DNA of 37,294 nt from the NCBI GenBank assembly GCA_027065695.1, contig JAMONP010000043.1, forward strand, positions 1-37,294. Reading direction: 5' to 3'. How positions within the stretch are numbered: position 1 is the first letter of the stretch; every line of letters begins with the position of its first letter. This DNA comes from Desulfuromonadales bacterium (GTDB lineage: Bacteria; Desulfobacterota; Desulfuromonadia; Desulfuromonadales; BM103). Under the pieces are notes generated by a model. That model made no database searches, was not told the DNA's origin, and worked only from the letters and a program-made list of their open reading frames with translations. This document shows positions 6,709-19,799 of the stretch, in pieces. Made by a program: the position numbers and the translations under genes.

Positions 6709-9252
6709 ATGGACGCCTTCCTCTCGGAAAAATCTCAAGTAAAGCTGCGCCAGGAAATTCTGCAAGCTCACGGCAACGAAGTCTTCTGTATCGGCCATAC
6801 CGACGCAGAGCAGCTTGTCGTCGACCTGGAAATCCTGGCCCGTGGCAATCGCGAGGCTGTCCCCGCAATTCTCCAGTCCTGCCGCCCCGGAGATGTGATT
6901 ATTCACAACCATCCAAGCGGGCACCTCGAACCCTCTGACCCGGACCTTGCCATAGCCAACAACCTTGGCTCCATGGGAGTAGGCTTTTATATTGTTGACA
7001 ATCAGGTCAATAAAATTTACCGGGTCGTCGAAGCTCTCAAACCGGTACAAAATACAACGGTTGAATACAAACAGGTCACAAAACTTCTCGGGCTGGACGG
7101 CAAAGTATGTCAGAACCTGCCAGGGTTTGAAGATCGCCCCGAGCAGCTGCGCATGGCCTTTGCCGTCACTGAAGCCCTTAATCACCATCGTATAGCTATG
7201 GTCGAAGCTGGCACCGGCACCGGCAAAAGCCTCGCTTACCTGGTTCCGGCCATCCTTTGGACTCTTGCCAATCGTGAACGACTGGTAGTTTCAACCAACA
7301 CCATCAATTTGCAAGAGCAGCTTATCCGCAAGGACCTGCCCTTCCTGCAGCGAGCCACGGGTCTGGAATTTCAGGTTGAGCTGGTCAAAGGCCGCTCAAA
7401 CTATCTCTGCAAACGGCGTATGGAAAGCTCCACAGCGGAACCTGGCCTCTTCGACACAGAGCATATCGGCGAATTAAATGCTTTGCGCGAGTGGGCAAAA
7501 CAAACCCAGGACGGCTCGCGCGAAGACCTCTCTTTTCTCCCCCTCGGCACACTCTGGGACGAAGTCTGCTGCGAAGCGGACCAGTGCAGTCGCAGCCAGT
7601 GTCCTCACTTTAACAGCTGTTTTTTTCATCAAGCCAGACGACGAGCCGCCCGGGCTGACATCCTGGTGGTCAATCACGCCCTACTCCTGGCAGACCTCTC
7701 TTTACGGAACCAGACAGACAACTATTCGGCAATGGCGGTACTGCCACCCTTTTCCAGGCTGGTTATTGATGAAGCTCATCATTTGGAGGAAGTCGCAACC
7801 CGCTACTTTAGCACTCAGGTCACCCGCTTTGCCTTCGCCCGCGTTCTCAACCGGCTGCGTCATCCTCGCAAAGCCCACCTGGGCCTGCTACCGCGCCTGC
7901 TCACTCAGATTGGACAATCCCTTGACGATAGTCAGGAAGCTCTTTACCGAGAGCTACACGAACGCATTGAAACACTCATTACGCAACGCCAGGGCCTGCT
8001 CGACCGGGCCGTTGCCGAACTGGAGATGACAGGGTTGGCCCTGGCAAAAGCACTCGGCACGGAGATTCGCAGTAAAGAAGAAATACGCCAGCGCCTGGTA
8101 CCAACCTTTGTTGCTAAAGCGGCCTGGGAAAAGACACAAGGCGTGCTGCGCAGTCTGTCGCGAGCGACCGGCGACTTCGGTGATGCGCTACGGGACCTTC
8201 TGAAGGCATTACGCAAGCTGCCTGACGAAGCGGCTGAAACGACACGCTCTCTCTGTACGGATCTGGCCGGCATCGGTGTGCGCCTTCAAGCTTTAGCGGA
8301 ACACTTGCAGGCATTCGTTGCCAATAATCCGGAATCGTGTGCATGGTTTGAAATCACCAAAGGGCGTATCGGCCGTGGCGAAGGCATTATCACCCGGCTC
8401 TGCACCGCACCACTGGTGGTTGCACCCCTCTTGCGAGAGGCACTGATGGAACGCATGCAGACTGTTGTTCTGACCAGTGCGACCCTGACCGTGGGTGGAC
8501 GGTTCGATTATCTGCGCCAACGAATCGGCCTCAACGAGCTGGAACCAGGCCGCGTCTCTGAGCTCCTGCTGGCATCACCTTTCGACTTCAAACAACAGGC
8601 CCTGCTGGCCGTTCCCACCAACATTCCGGAACCAGGCCGACCGGGATATGTTGAAGCCGTTAGCGAGCTGACGGAGCAGGCACTACTGGCTTCCGACGGT
8701 CGCAGCTTTGTCCTCTTTACCGCCTACAGTCTTTTACACCGCATTCATAGTGAATTGGCCCCGATACTGTCAGCTCGTGGCTACCAGGTTCTGCGTCAGG
8801 GAGAAACAACTCGTCACAACTTGTTGCAAAAGTTCAGAGAGGATCCAACCAGCATCCTCTTTGCCACAGACTCTTTCTGGGAAGGTGTCGATGTCCCGGG
8901 TCGATCACTGGAACAGATCATCATTGCCAGGCTGCCCTTTAGAGTTCCCACGGAACCGATCCTCGAAGCACGCACCGAAGCAATCGCCGCAACAGGAGGA
9001 GACCCCTTCATGGACTACTCGGTTCCCCAGGCCGTCATTCGTTTCCGCCAGGGATTCGGCCGCCTGATTCGGCAGCGTACTGATCGCGGCGTCGTTCTGA
9101 TCCTCGACAGCAGGGTGGTCAAACGTGGCTACGGACGGCTCTTCCTGCGCTCCCTGCCCGATGTGCCGGTTTCAGCCTTGCCACAATCAGAACTGATTCA
9201 GAGTATCAAAGAGTTTTTCAGCGAAACGAAACCCAACGAATCATTGACATGA
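6709..9252 (+). CDS. dinG: DinG-family Fe-S DNA helicase with N-terminal JAMM (RadC-like) domain
   Basis: An 847-residue superfamily 2 XPD/DinG-type 5'-3' helicase fused to a metalloprotease-like domain. Residues 1-110 match the JAMM/MPN fold as in RadC: Glu24, then HNHPSG with His66 and His68, and Ser76-x-x-Asp79, all intact. The helicase part has Walker A AGTGTGKS (167-174), DEAH (354-357) and motif VI QGFGRLIRQ. Four cysteines, C234, C293, C298 and C304, show the C-x4-C-x5-C spacing of the DinG iron-sulfur cluster. E. coli DinG resolves R-loops and G-quadruplexes, but it lacks the JAMM domain. The substrate of the JAMM part is unknown. The start is the only ATG in frame at the right place. 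Confidence 0.93.
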   Translation: MDAFLSEKSQVKLRQEILQAHGNEVFCIGHTDAEQLVVDLEILARGNREAVPAILQSCRPGDVIIHNHPSGHLEPSDPDLAIANNLGSMGVGFYIVDNQVNKIYRVVEALKPVQNTTVEYKQVTKLLGLDGKVCQNLPGFEDRPEQLRMAFAVTEALNHHRIAMVEAGTGTGKSLAYLVPAILWTLANRERLVVSTNTINLQEQLIRKDLPFLQRATGLEFQVELVKGRSNYLCKRRMESSTAEPGLFDTEHIGELNALREWAKQTQDGSREDLSFLPLGTLWDEVCCEADQCSRSQCPHFNSCFFHQARRRAARADILVVNHALLLADLSLRNQTDNYSAMAVLPPFSRLVIDEAHHLEEVATRYFSTQVTRFAFARVLNRLRHPRKAHLGLLPRLLTQIGQSLDDSQEALYRELHERIETLITQRQGLLDRAVAELEMTGLALAKALGTEIRSKEEIRQRLVPTFVAKAAWEKTQGVLRSLSRATGDFGDALRDLLKALRKLPDEAAETTRSLCTDLAGIGVRLQALAEHLQAFVANNPESCAWFEITKGRIGRGEGIITRLCTAPLVVAPLLREALMERMQTVVLTSATLTVGGRFDYLRQRIGLNELEPGRVSELLLASPFDFKQQALLAVPTNIPEPGRPGYVEAVSELTEQALLASDGRSFVLFTAYSLLHRIHSELAPILSARGYQVLRQGETTRHNLLQKFREDPTSILFATDSFWEGVDVPGRSLEQIIIARLPFRVPTEPILEARTEAIAATGGDPFMDYSVPQAVIRFRQGFGRLIRQRTDRGVVLILDSRVVKRGYGRLFLRSLPDVPVSALPQSELIQSIKEFFSETKPNESLT

Positions 9253-9305
9253 TTCGTCACCTATGATAACAGACGGGAACTCTTTAGTTTTTGACGGGAC
9301 AAGAC

Positions 9306-9404
9306 ATGCTCAAGATGACAATAAAAACAGCAGCAATCAAGACAAGCCGAGCGAACAACGCGGCCGCCGCCTGCCAGGAACTTGCCCATTGCCTTGAAAA
9401 CTGA
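9306..9404 (+). CDS. Possible small protein (32 residues)
   Basis: An ATG ORF of 32 codons lies 53 bp after dinG, with GGGA 7 bases upstream of the start. It ends 19 bp before a strong intrinsic terminator. The peptide is basic at its N-terminus (MLKMTIKTAAIK), Ala-rich in the middle and has two cysteines near the end (ACQELAHCLEN). I recognise no family. It could be a real small gene, a dinG tail transcript, or chance. Confidence 0.3.
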   Translation: MLKMTIKTAAIKTSRANNAAAACQELAHCLEN

Positions 9405-9423
9405 TTTATTCTTTTACTGAATC

Positions 9424-9454
9424 AAGGCCATGGGCAACCGCCCATGGCCTTTTT
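9424..9454 (+). terminator. Rho-independent terminator
   Basis: A perfect 12-bp stem, AAGGCCATGGGC (9424-9435) with 9440-9451, around the tetraloop AACC, followed by a T-rich tail. It ends the dinG or small-ORF transcript. Confidence 0.93.
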
Positions 9455-9506
9455 ATTTACAGATTTATAAGCCAAACAAAGGCAAAACAATCCTCAAGCA
9501 ATTAAC

Positions 9507-9606
9507 TAACGCAAAGACGCGAAGACGCAGAGAGTAATGACTGTAATTGAGACATTTACCTGAGATTTAAGAGCTTTTACTCTGCGTTCTTAGCGCCTCT
9601 GTGTTA
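9507..9606. repeat. Palindromic intergenic repeat, family 1, copy A
   Basis: The left end TAACGCAAAGACGCGAAGA and the inverted right end (TTACTCTGCGTTCTTAGCGC then CTCTGTGTTA) form an imperfect terminal inverted repeat of about 30 bp around a 38-base centre. The ends match copies at 32470-32580 and 33664-33738. Confidence 0.8.
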
Positions 9607-9697
9607 AAGCTTCTCTTGGGTTATAGAACCGTTTACTTAATAACCTGAAACTGGCAATTACTCAGAGCTTCAAGTTTAACAGGAAGGAAGAAACATC

Positions 9698-11020
9698 ATG
9701 CGCAACAATATCGTTCACATCGGTGCAGGCGAGCTGACATACGAAATCCGGGCCATTGTAGATATTGCCGACAAGCTCAGATCTCTCGGCATTAATACTA
9801 ATATGGAGAATATCGGCGACCCGATTGCCAAGGGCGAAGTCATCCCCATCTGGATGAAACAGATTGTTGCCGACCTGGCCATGACGGATTGTTCCTACGG
9901 CTACTGCGCCACCAAAGGGGTTCTGGAGACCCGCGAATTTCTCGCCGAACTGACCAATCGAAGAGGCAAGGCGCAAATCACAGCAGATGACATCACTTTC
10001 TTTAATGGCCTGGGCGACGCCATCCAGAAGGTCTACGGTATGCTACGCCGCGAATCCCGTGTAATCGGCCCCTCTCCTACTTATTCCACTCATTCATCTG
10101 GCGAAGCCGCTCACGCTGGTCAGAGACCAATCTGCTATCGTCTCGATCCAGCCAACAACTGGTATCCCGATCTTGACGATTTACGCCTGTCAATCAAGTA
10201 CAACCCGGCGATCTCCGGGATCCTCATTATCAATCCGGACAACCCTACGGGAGCCGTCTGGCCGGAGCGCATCCTTAAGGAGATAGTCGCCATTGCCAGA
10301 GAGTACGATCTCTTTATCATCGCCGATGAAATTTATCAGAACCTGGTTTACAATGGCCAATCAACCAAACCGATCTCCGACCTGATCGGTGATATCCCGG
10401 CCATATCGATGAAAGGGATCAGTAAGGAACTCCCCTGGCCCGGTTCACGCTGTGGTTGGATAGAGGTTTATAATGTAGACAAAGATCCAATGTTCAAGCG
10501 CTACATTCAGAGCATTGACGACTCGAAAATGGTTGAAGTCTGCTCGACCACCCTGCCTCAAAAGGCGATTCCACCAATCCTCAGCCACCCCGAGTACCCG
10601 GCATGGCTTGAGGAGCGGATAAATCGTTATGAGAGATTTTCCAACATCGCTTACGATCTTCTCAAGAAAGTACCCGGCACTAAAGTTAACCGGACCAATG
10701 GCGCCTTCTACATGAGTATTGCCTTCAAAGAGGGACGTCTCAACCACAAACAGTCGCTACCGATTGAGATTCCTGAGGTCCGGGAACTGGTTGAGAATTT
10801 GGTTGATCAGCCTGATATCTCTCCGGACAAGCGCTTTGTCTATTACTTGCTGGCCGCAACTGGAATCTGTGTGGTACCGCTGTCATCGTTCTTTACACCC
10901 GAGCAGGGATTCCGCATCACCCTGCTGGAGCGTGACGAGACAACCTTTACCAAGATATTTGAAGAGATATCAACTAATATTATGAGATATCTGGGGTCAA
11001 ATGAATATGTGCAAGATTAA
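9698..11020 (+). CDS. PLP-dependent aminotransferase, class I/II
   Basis: A 440-residue fold-type I aminotransferase. Diagnostic segments are the NPDNPTGAV pyridoxal-site Asn, DEIYQNLVYNG (Asp and Tyr contacting the cofactor), and the Schiff-base Lys243 in SMKGISKELPWPGSRCGW, with the phosphate-binding Arg following. The C-terminal substrate-carboxylate Arg lies in FRITLLE. It most resembles alanine/aspartate-type enzymes, but the amino-acid donor cannot be read from sequence. The start is well supported by AGGAAGGAAG upstream of ATG 9698. The next gene, gshA, follows 124 bp later on the same strand. It may feed the amino-nitrogen metabolism seen elsewhere in the window. Confidence 0.9.
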   Translation: MRNNIVHIGAGELTYEIRAIVDIADKLRSLGINTNMENIGDPIAKGEVIPIWMKQIVADLAMTDCSYGYCATKGVLETREFLAELTNRRGKAQITADDITFFNGLGDAIQKVYGMLRRESRVIGPSPTYSTHSSGEAAHAGQRPICYRLDPANNWYPDLDDLRLSIKYNPAISGILIINPDNPTGAVWPERILKEIVAIAREYDLFIIADEIYQNLVYNGQSTKPISDLIGDIPAISMKGISKELPWPGSRCGWIEVYNVDKDPMFKRYIQSIDDSKMVEVCSTTLPQKAIPPILSHPEYPAWLEERINRYERFSNIAYDLLKKVPGTKVNRTNGAFYMSIAFKEGRLNHKQSLPIEIPEVRELVENLVDQPDISPDKRFVYYLLAATGICVVPLSSFFTPEQGFRITLLERDETTFTKIFEEISTNIMRYLGSNEYVQD

Positions 11021-11144
11021 AGGTTGAGTTTTTTTGGTATACTGCTGAAGGTGTTCGTAATTTTAAACTCACAATTCCCCTGGCGATACTGTCGGGCTGA
11101 ACAAAAGCCCACGAACTCCTGGCACAGGAACTTCCGGAGCCTGC

Positions 11145-12560
11145 ATGCTCATTCCGCGTGAAATCAAGCGTGACACCCTGATTACATCACGTGATCAATT
11201 GATTAATTCCCTTGCTGCCGGAGCGCGTCCGCAAGCTGAGTGGGGCATTGGTGCAGAAATGGAAATGCTGGTTCTCGATGCCAAAACCGGCGAGGCCGCC
11301 AAATTTTCCAGGATTGAAACGCTACTGGCAACACTGACAAAAACCGGTGACTGGCAGGAAATTCGTGAAGGATCCAGACTCATCGGCCTGCAAGGACCCC
11401 ATTCGTCTGTCACCCTAGAACCTGGCGGACAGTTTGAGATCTCCGGGCAACTCTGCGTCGATCTCTTTTGCAACTGTAGAGACTTCAACCAACACATTGC
11501 CAAAGCTGTTGATGCCTGCGACAAATTGGGCTTGATTCTGCTTGGTTTGGGTACCCAGCCTTTCAGTAGCTTGGAAGATATTGAATGGGCACCCAAGGCA
11601 CGTTACGACATCATGGGGCCCTACATGCAGAAAACCGGCGACATGGGCCAACACATGATGAAACAGAGTGCGGGCTTTCAAGTCAACCTGGATTTCAGCA
11701 GCGAAGCCGACTGCATGAGAAAACTACGCCTCGCCCAGGCTCTTTCTCCCCTGCTTTACGGGTTGTTTGCTAATTCACCGATTATGAATGGCAAGCCATC
11801 CGGATTTTTGACCACACGTGGTGAGATCTGGTCACGCACGGATCCAGACCGCACTGGGATGCTGCCTTTCCTAGACAATCCAGATGCCGGCTTTGTCGAC
11901 TACGTCGAGTATGCTCTCGGTGTGCCTATGTACTTTATCAGCCGTAATGGACAGTATATCGATCTGACCCAAAGACCATTGCCGTTCCGAGACTTTCTGG
12001 ACTCAGGCTACGCTGAACACCAGGCCACCCTGGGCGACTGGGATATGCATTTGTCCACACTTTTTCCAGAAGTCCGTCTGCGCCCGCAGATCGAAGTGCG
12101 CAGTGCCGACAGCCTGCCACCACACCTAGTTCTGGCTGTTGCAGCATTGCTCAAGGGGTTGATGTACGACGAGGAGTCTTTCCAGTCCGCATGGGAATAC
12201 TGTCAACTGGATTCCAGTACAGAAATTGAGAAGGCCTGCCGTCTAGCCTGGCGTCAAGGACTGCAAGCCCCCTGGAAAGATGGCACCTTGCAGGACCTGG
12301 CACGAATCTGTCTGGCGCTGGCTCGTAACGGTCTTAACCAGCAAAAGAACCGGCGATGTCAGGAACAGAGCGAGTGTCAGTTCCTGAAAGGACTCGATAC
12401 TCTGATAGAAGGTGGCATTACTCTCGCAGAGCAACTTCTACAAAACTGGCAAGGTAACCGTCAGGAAAAGCTCAAATTACTAGTTGAGCATTGTGGTTTC
12501 TTAGATATCCCCTCCAAACCTTCCAACTGTGCAGACGCACAGTTCCAGCCTGCGAACTGA
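11145..12560 (+). CDS. gshA: Glutamate-cysteine ligase, plant-type (GCS2 family)
   Basis: This enzyme makes gamma-glutamylcysteine from glutamate, cysteine and ATP, the first step to glutathione. The 471-residue protein has features of the plant/alphaproteobacterial group: GIGAEMEMLVLD at about 36-47, LEPGGQFEISG near 96-106, a Met/Gln-rich segment around GPYMQKTGDMGQHMM, and the NSPIMNGKPSG and RTDPDRTGMLPF segments. ATG 11145 has GGAG 6 bases upstream. No gshB is nearby, so the final product may be gamma-glutamylcysteine, or gshB may lie elsewhere. The protein contains many cysteines, which in plant enzymes take part in redox control, but I cannot align the regulatory pair by eye. Confidence 0.9.
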   Translation: MLIPREIKRDTLITSRDQLINSLAAGARPQAEWGIGAEMEMLVLDAKTGEAAKFSRIETLLATLTKTGDWQEIREGSRLIGLQGPHSSVTLEPGGQFEISGQLCVDLFCNCRDFNQHIAKAVDACDKLGLILLGLGTQPFSSLEDIEWAPKARYDIMGPYMQKTGDMGQHMMKQSAGFQVNLDFSSEADCMRKLRLAQALSPLLYGLFANSPIMNGKPSGFLTTRGEIWSRTDPDRTGMLPFLDNPDAGFVDYVEYALGVPMYFISRNGQYIDLTQRPLPFRDFLDSGYAEHQATLGDWDMHLSTLFPEVRLRPQIEVRSADSLPPHLVLAVAALLKGLMYDEESFQSAWEYCQLDSSTEIEKACRLAWRQGLQAPWKDGTLQDLARICLALARNGLNQQKNRRCQEQSECQFLKGLDTLIEGGITLAEQLLQNWQGNRQEKLKLLVEHCGFLDIPSKPSNCADAQFQPAN

Positions 12561-12570
12561 CCATCATTTT

Positions 12571-12597
12571 TCTACGAGAAACAACGTAGTTTTATTG
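12571..12597 (+). terminator. Weak terminator-like hairpin after gshA
   Basis: CTACG and CGTAG pair around an 8-base loop and are followed by TTTTATT. It lies just past the gshA stop. The 5-bp stem is weak. Confidence 0.4.
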
Positions 12598-12603
12598 ATC
12601 TAC

Positions 12604-12720
12604 AGAAGGTAGGCTGTGAACCATCAAAGGTTCGTTGTGGCAGACGGACTAATGACACAAAAGAAAAACCTTCTTCTCCTCCACACATAAGGCCGATTCG
12701 GATAGTCCGGGTCGGCCTTA
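12604..12720 (+). other. Structured intergenic element between gshA and tkt
   Basis: Two nested or adjacent structures are visible. First, AGAAGGT (12604-12610) pairs with ACCTTCT (12668-12674) and encloses the hairpin GAACC-atcaaa-GGTTC (12618-12633). Second, 12688-12702 pairs with 12706-12720 as one 15-bp stem (TAAGGCCGA arm plus inner CGGA/TCCG, with two G-U pairs) closed by the triloop TAG. There is no clean T-run after it. It could be a terminator remnant, a structured RNA, or a repeat. Confidence 0.5.
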
Positions 12721-12762
12721 GTGTTTCAAAATCATTATCAGTGTTTCAAAAAGTTTCAAAAA
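12720..12762. repeat. AGTGTTTCAAAA direct repeats
   Basis: AGTGTTTCAAAA occurs at 12720-12731 and 12740-12751, exactly 20 bp apart, followed by a shortened copy AGTTTCAAAAA at 12752-12762. Confidence 0.7.
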
Positions 12763-12814
12763 CAGGGGTCCTCTTCTCGTTATCATCATAAGCCTTGTTT
12801 CATAGAATTTGCTC

Positions 12815-12843
12815 TTGTCTTGCCGACAGCTGGTCAGTATAGT
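12815..12843 (+). promoter_or_regulatory. Sigma-70 type promoter of transketolase
   Basis: TTGTCT (12815-12820), 17-base spacer, TATAGT (12838-12843). Predicted start is near 12850, giving a leader of about 34 bases before ATG 12884. Confidence 0.6.
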
Positions 12844-12883
12844 GGCGACTCACTTAAAAACTGCTTTTTCGAGGAGCTTTTCA

Positions 12884-14866
12884 ATGGCACAGACGCTAGA
12901 TATACAACAGGCCCAGAGGGCCATCGACACCATCCGCCTGCTCTCCGCCGACATGGTAGAACAGGCCCAGTCAGGACATCCTGGTACGCCCATGGAGGCC
13001 GCACCGATGGCCTATCTGCTTTTCAACAAGTACCTGCGTTACAATCCCAAAAATCCGGATTGGGCGGGGCGTGATCGATTTATCCTCTCTTGCGGTCATG
13101 CTTCAGCGCTTCTCTACAGCATGCTCCATCTCTCCGGCTATGATCTTTCCCTGGACGATCTGAAAAACTTTCGCCAGCTCGACAGCCCGACAGCCGGTCA
13201 CCCGGAATTTGGCCACGCCCCCGGCATTGAAACAACTACCGGCCCACTCGGACAGGGGATTTCTGTCGGCGTCGGTATGGCCATGGGCGCTCGCTTCCTG
13301 CAACAGAGAGTCAGCAAGAACCTGTTCGACTATACGACCTACGGCATCTGCTCTGATGGCGACCTCATGGAAGGAGTCGCCGCCGAGGCCGCTTCTCTGG
13401 CCGGCCACCTGCGCCTGGGCAACCTGATTTACCTCTACCTTGATAATAAGATCACCATTGAGGGTGACACTGACCTGACCTTTACCGAAGAGGTTGCGAC
13501 CCGCTTTCTCAGCTACGGCTGGCAAGTTCAGCACGTCGAAGGGGAGAATATTCAGGACCTTGACCGGGCCATCGCCAAGGCCAAACATTCACCTCGTCCT
13601 TCACTGATCATTGCGCGCTCGCATATCGGTTTCGGTGCACCCAACAAGCAGGACACTGCAAGTGCTCATGGTGCCCCCTTAGGTGGCGAGGAGCTAAAAA
13701 AGACCAAACAGTTTTTCGGTCGTGATCCCGAAGAATGTTTTTCCATACCAGCCGACGTATCAGCACATATGGCAGAGGCTATCAGCCGTGGTGTCGAAAT
13801 GGAGTCAGCATGGCAACAGGAGTTCGACAAGCAATTAAAAGATAATACAGTCCTTGCCGCATGGCAAAAAGCTGCGAACGGAGAACTCCCTGCAGGATGG
13901 GATGACCTACCGACCTTTGCCGCAGGCGAGAAACTGGCAACCCGTCAAGCCAGTGGCAAGACCTTGAACACTCTCGCCGGCAAACTGCCTTTCCTGCTCG
14001 GCGGTTCTGCTGATCTCGGCCCTTCCAACAACACGACCCTCAAGGACGAGGAGGCCTTCACGCCCTGCACTGTCGGTCGCAATATTCACTTCGGTGTCCG
14101 CGAACATGCCATGGGTGCGGTCCTCAATGGTCTGACTCATACCCCAGGCCTCATTGCCTTCGGCGGAACCTTCATGATCTTTGCCGACTACATGCGTCCA
14201 CCTATGCGCCTGGCTGCCATGATGGGACTTGGTGCTATCTATGTTTTCACCCATGACTCTATTGGCCTCGGTGAAGACGGACCGACTCATCAACCGATCG
14301 AGCAGTTACCAAACCTGAGAGCAGTGCCAAACTTGACGGTGATCCGCCCCGGTGATGCCAACGAAACCGTTGAAGCGTGGAAAGCAGCAATTGCCAACCG
14401 TCAAGGACCGACTGCTCTGATTTTAACCCGTCAGGGATTGCCAACTCTAGATCGTGAAAAATTTGGTGCCGTAGAGGGACTCCAAAAAGGTGGCTACGTA
14501 CTGGCTAGGGAACAGGGTGGCCTGCAGGTTATTATTATCGCTAGCGGTTCAGAAGTTCCCCTGGCCCTTGCAGCGCAAGAGCAGTTGCAACAGGAAGATA
14601 TCGACAGTCGCGTTGTTTCCCTGCCTTGCTGGGAGCTTTTCGAAAAACAAACTCAAGACTATCGCGATCAGGTTCTGCCACCTGAATGTCTGAATCGTGT
14701 CGCAGTGGAAGCGGCATCAACCTTTGGCTGGGAGCGTTATGTTGGCTTCAAGGGCAAAGTAATTGGCATGCAGAGTTATGGTGCCAGTGCCCCGGCGGAT
14801 CAGTTGATGGAAAAGTTTGGTTTCACTGTTGATAATATTGTCGCAAAGGTTAAAGAGCTTCTTTAG
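12884..14866 (+). CDS. tkt: Transketolase
   Basis: This enzyme transfers two-carbon units between sugar phosphates using thiamine diphosphate, in the non-oxidative pentose phosphate pathway. The 660-residue protein begins MAQTLDIQQAQRAIDTIRLL. It contains the GHPGTPM segment, the cofactor/metal motif SDGDLMEGV with a distal Asn in YLDNKITIEG, the His-containing GFGAPNKQDTASAHGAPLG segment, the pyrimidine-domain glutamate in FGVREHAMG, and THDSIGLGEDGPTHQPIEQL. Length fits bacterial enzymes. I used ATG 12884 because GAGGAG ends 7 bases upstream; a longer reading frame extends back to 12809 but adds no conserved sequence and overlaps the promoter. Confidence 0.97.
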   Translation: MAQTLDIQQAQRAIDTIRLLSADMVEQAQSGHPGTPMEAAPMAYLLFNKYLRYNPKNPDWAGRDRFILSCGHASALLYSMLHLSGYDLSLDDLKNFRQLDSPTAGHPEFGHAPGIETTTGPLGQGISVGVGMAMGARFLQQRVSKNLFDYTTYGICSDGDLMEGVAAEAASLAGHLRLGNLIYLYLDNKITIEGDTDLTFTEEVATRFLSYGWQVQHVEGENIQDLDRAIAKAKHSPRPSLIIARSHIGFGAPNKQDTASAHGAPLGGEELKKTKQFFGRDPEECFSIPADVSAHMAEAISRGVEMESAWQQEFDKQLKDNTVLAAWQKAANGELPAGWDDLPTFAAGEKLATRQASGKTLNTLAGKLPFLLGGSADLGPSNNTTLKDEEAFTPCTVGRNIHFGVREHAMGAVLNGLTHTPGLIAFGGTFMIFADYMRPPMRLAAMMGLGAIYVFTHDSIGLGEDGPTHQPIEQLPNLRAVPNLTVIRPGDANETVEAWKAAIANRQGPTALILTRQGLPTLDREKFGAVEGLQKGGYVLAREQGGLQVIIIASGSEVPLALAAQEQLQQEDIDSRVVSLPCWELFEKQTQDYRDQVLPPECLNRVAVEAASTFGWERYVGFKGKVIGMQSYGASAPADQLMEKFGFTVDNIVAKVKELL

Positions 14867-14908
14867 AAGCACGTGATGCATGGCGCGAAAAGCCTTCACA
14901 AACCAATG

Positions 14909-14937
14909 GGGTCGGAATTCAATTCCGACCCTTTTTT
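14909..14937 (+). terminator. Rho-independent terminator after transketolase
   Basis: GGGTCGGAATT (14909-14919) and its complement (14921-14931) are followed by six T residues. In RNA the usable stem is about 8 bp with a loop around the EcoRI-like centre. Confidence 0.9.
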
Positions 14938-14990
14938 AACAGACCTATAACCCAAACAATAAGGTTGTAAGTATTTGGCGCCATAAAATG

Positions 14991-15063
14991 CTGTCATTCT
15001 CGAGGGTGTAATCGGGAAGCCAGACCCTCAATCCCCCCTATAAAACAGGGGGGATTGAGAGTC
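14991..15063. repeat. Intergenic repeat, family 2, copy D, with C6/G6 hairpin
   Basis: The left about 36 bases (TGTCATTCTCGAGGGTGTAA and onward through AATCGGGAAGCCAGACC) closely match the left end of the element at 29974-30050. The right half holds a perfect 12-bp inverted repeat, CTCAATCCCCCC (15027-15038) with 15048-15059, around a 9-base loop. It lies in the gap between transketolase and gltB. Confidence 0.75.
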
Positions 15064-15120
15064 CGAATTATTGATAGATGTACGTCCTCAAAAGAAGTGG
15101 CCATTTTTTGCTTTCTTCTC

Positions 15121-15148
15121 TTCCCAAAAGGCATAATATCGCTATAAT
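15121..15148 (+). promoter_or_regulatory. Putative gltB promoter
   Basis: A perfect TATAAT (15143-15148) is preceded at 16 bases by a weak TTCCCA (15121-15126). It is about 85 bases upstream of the gltB ATG. Confidence 0.4.
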
Positions 15149-15233
15149 CTGTTTTTATTGCAAAGTTGGCTTCGAGAGCACCAAAGATCCACAGATAACC
15201 TCGCTTCTCCATTCCCAATTACAAGGACCAACC

Positions 15234-19791
<4,558 letters not shown>

Positions 19792-19799
<8 letters not shown>

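Noticed and set aside
15098-15111. Sigma-54-like TGGCCATTTTTTGC upstream of gltB
   Set aside because: Only 9 bases separate GG from GC, while -24/-12 promoters require 10. A TATAAT box downstream is the better candidate.
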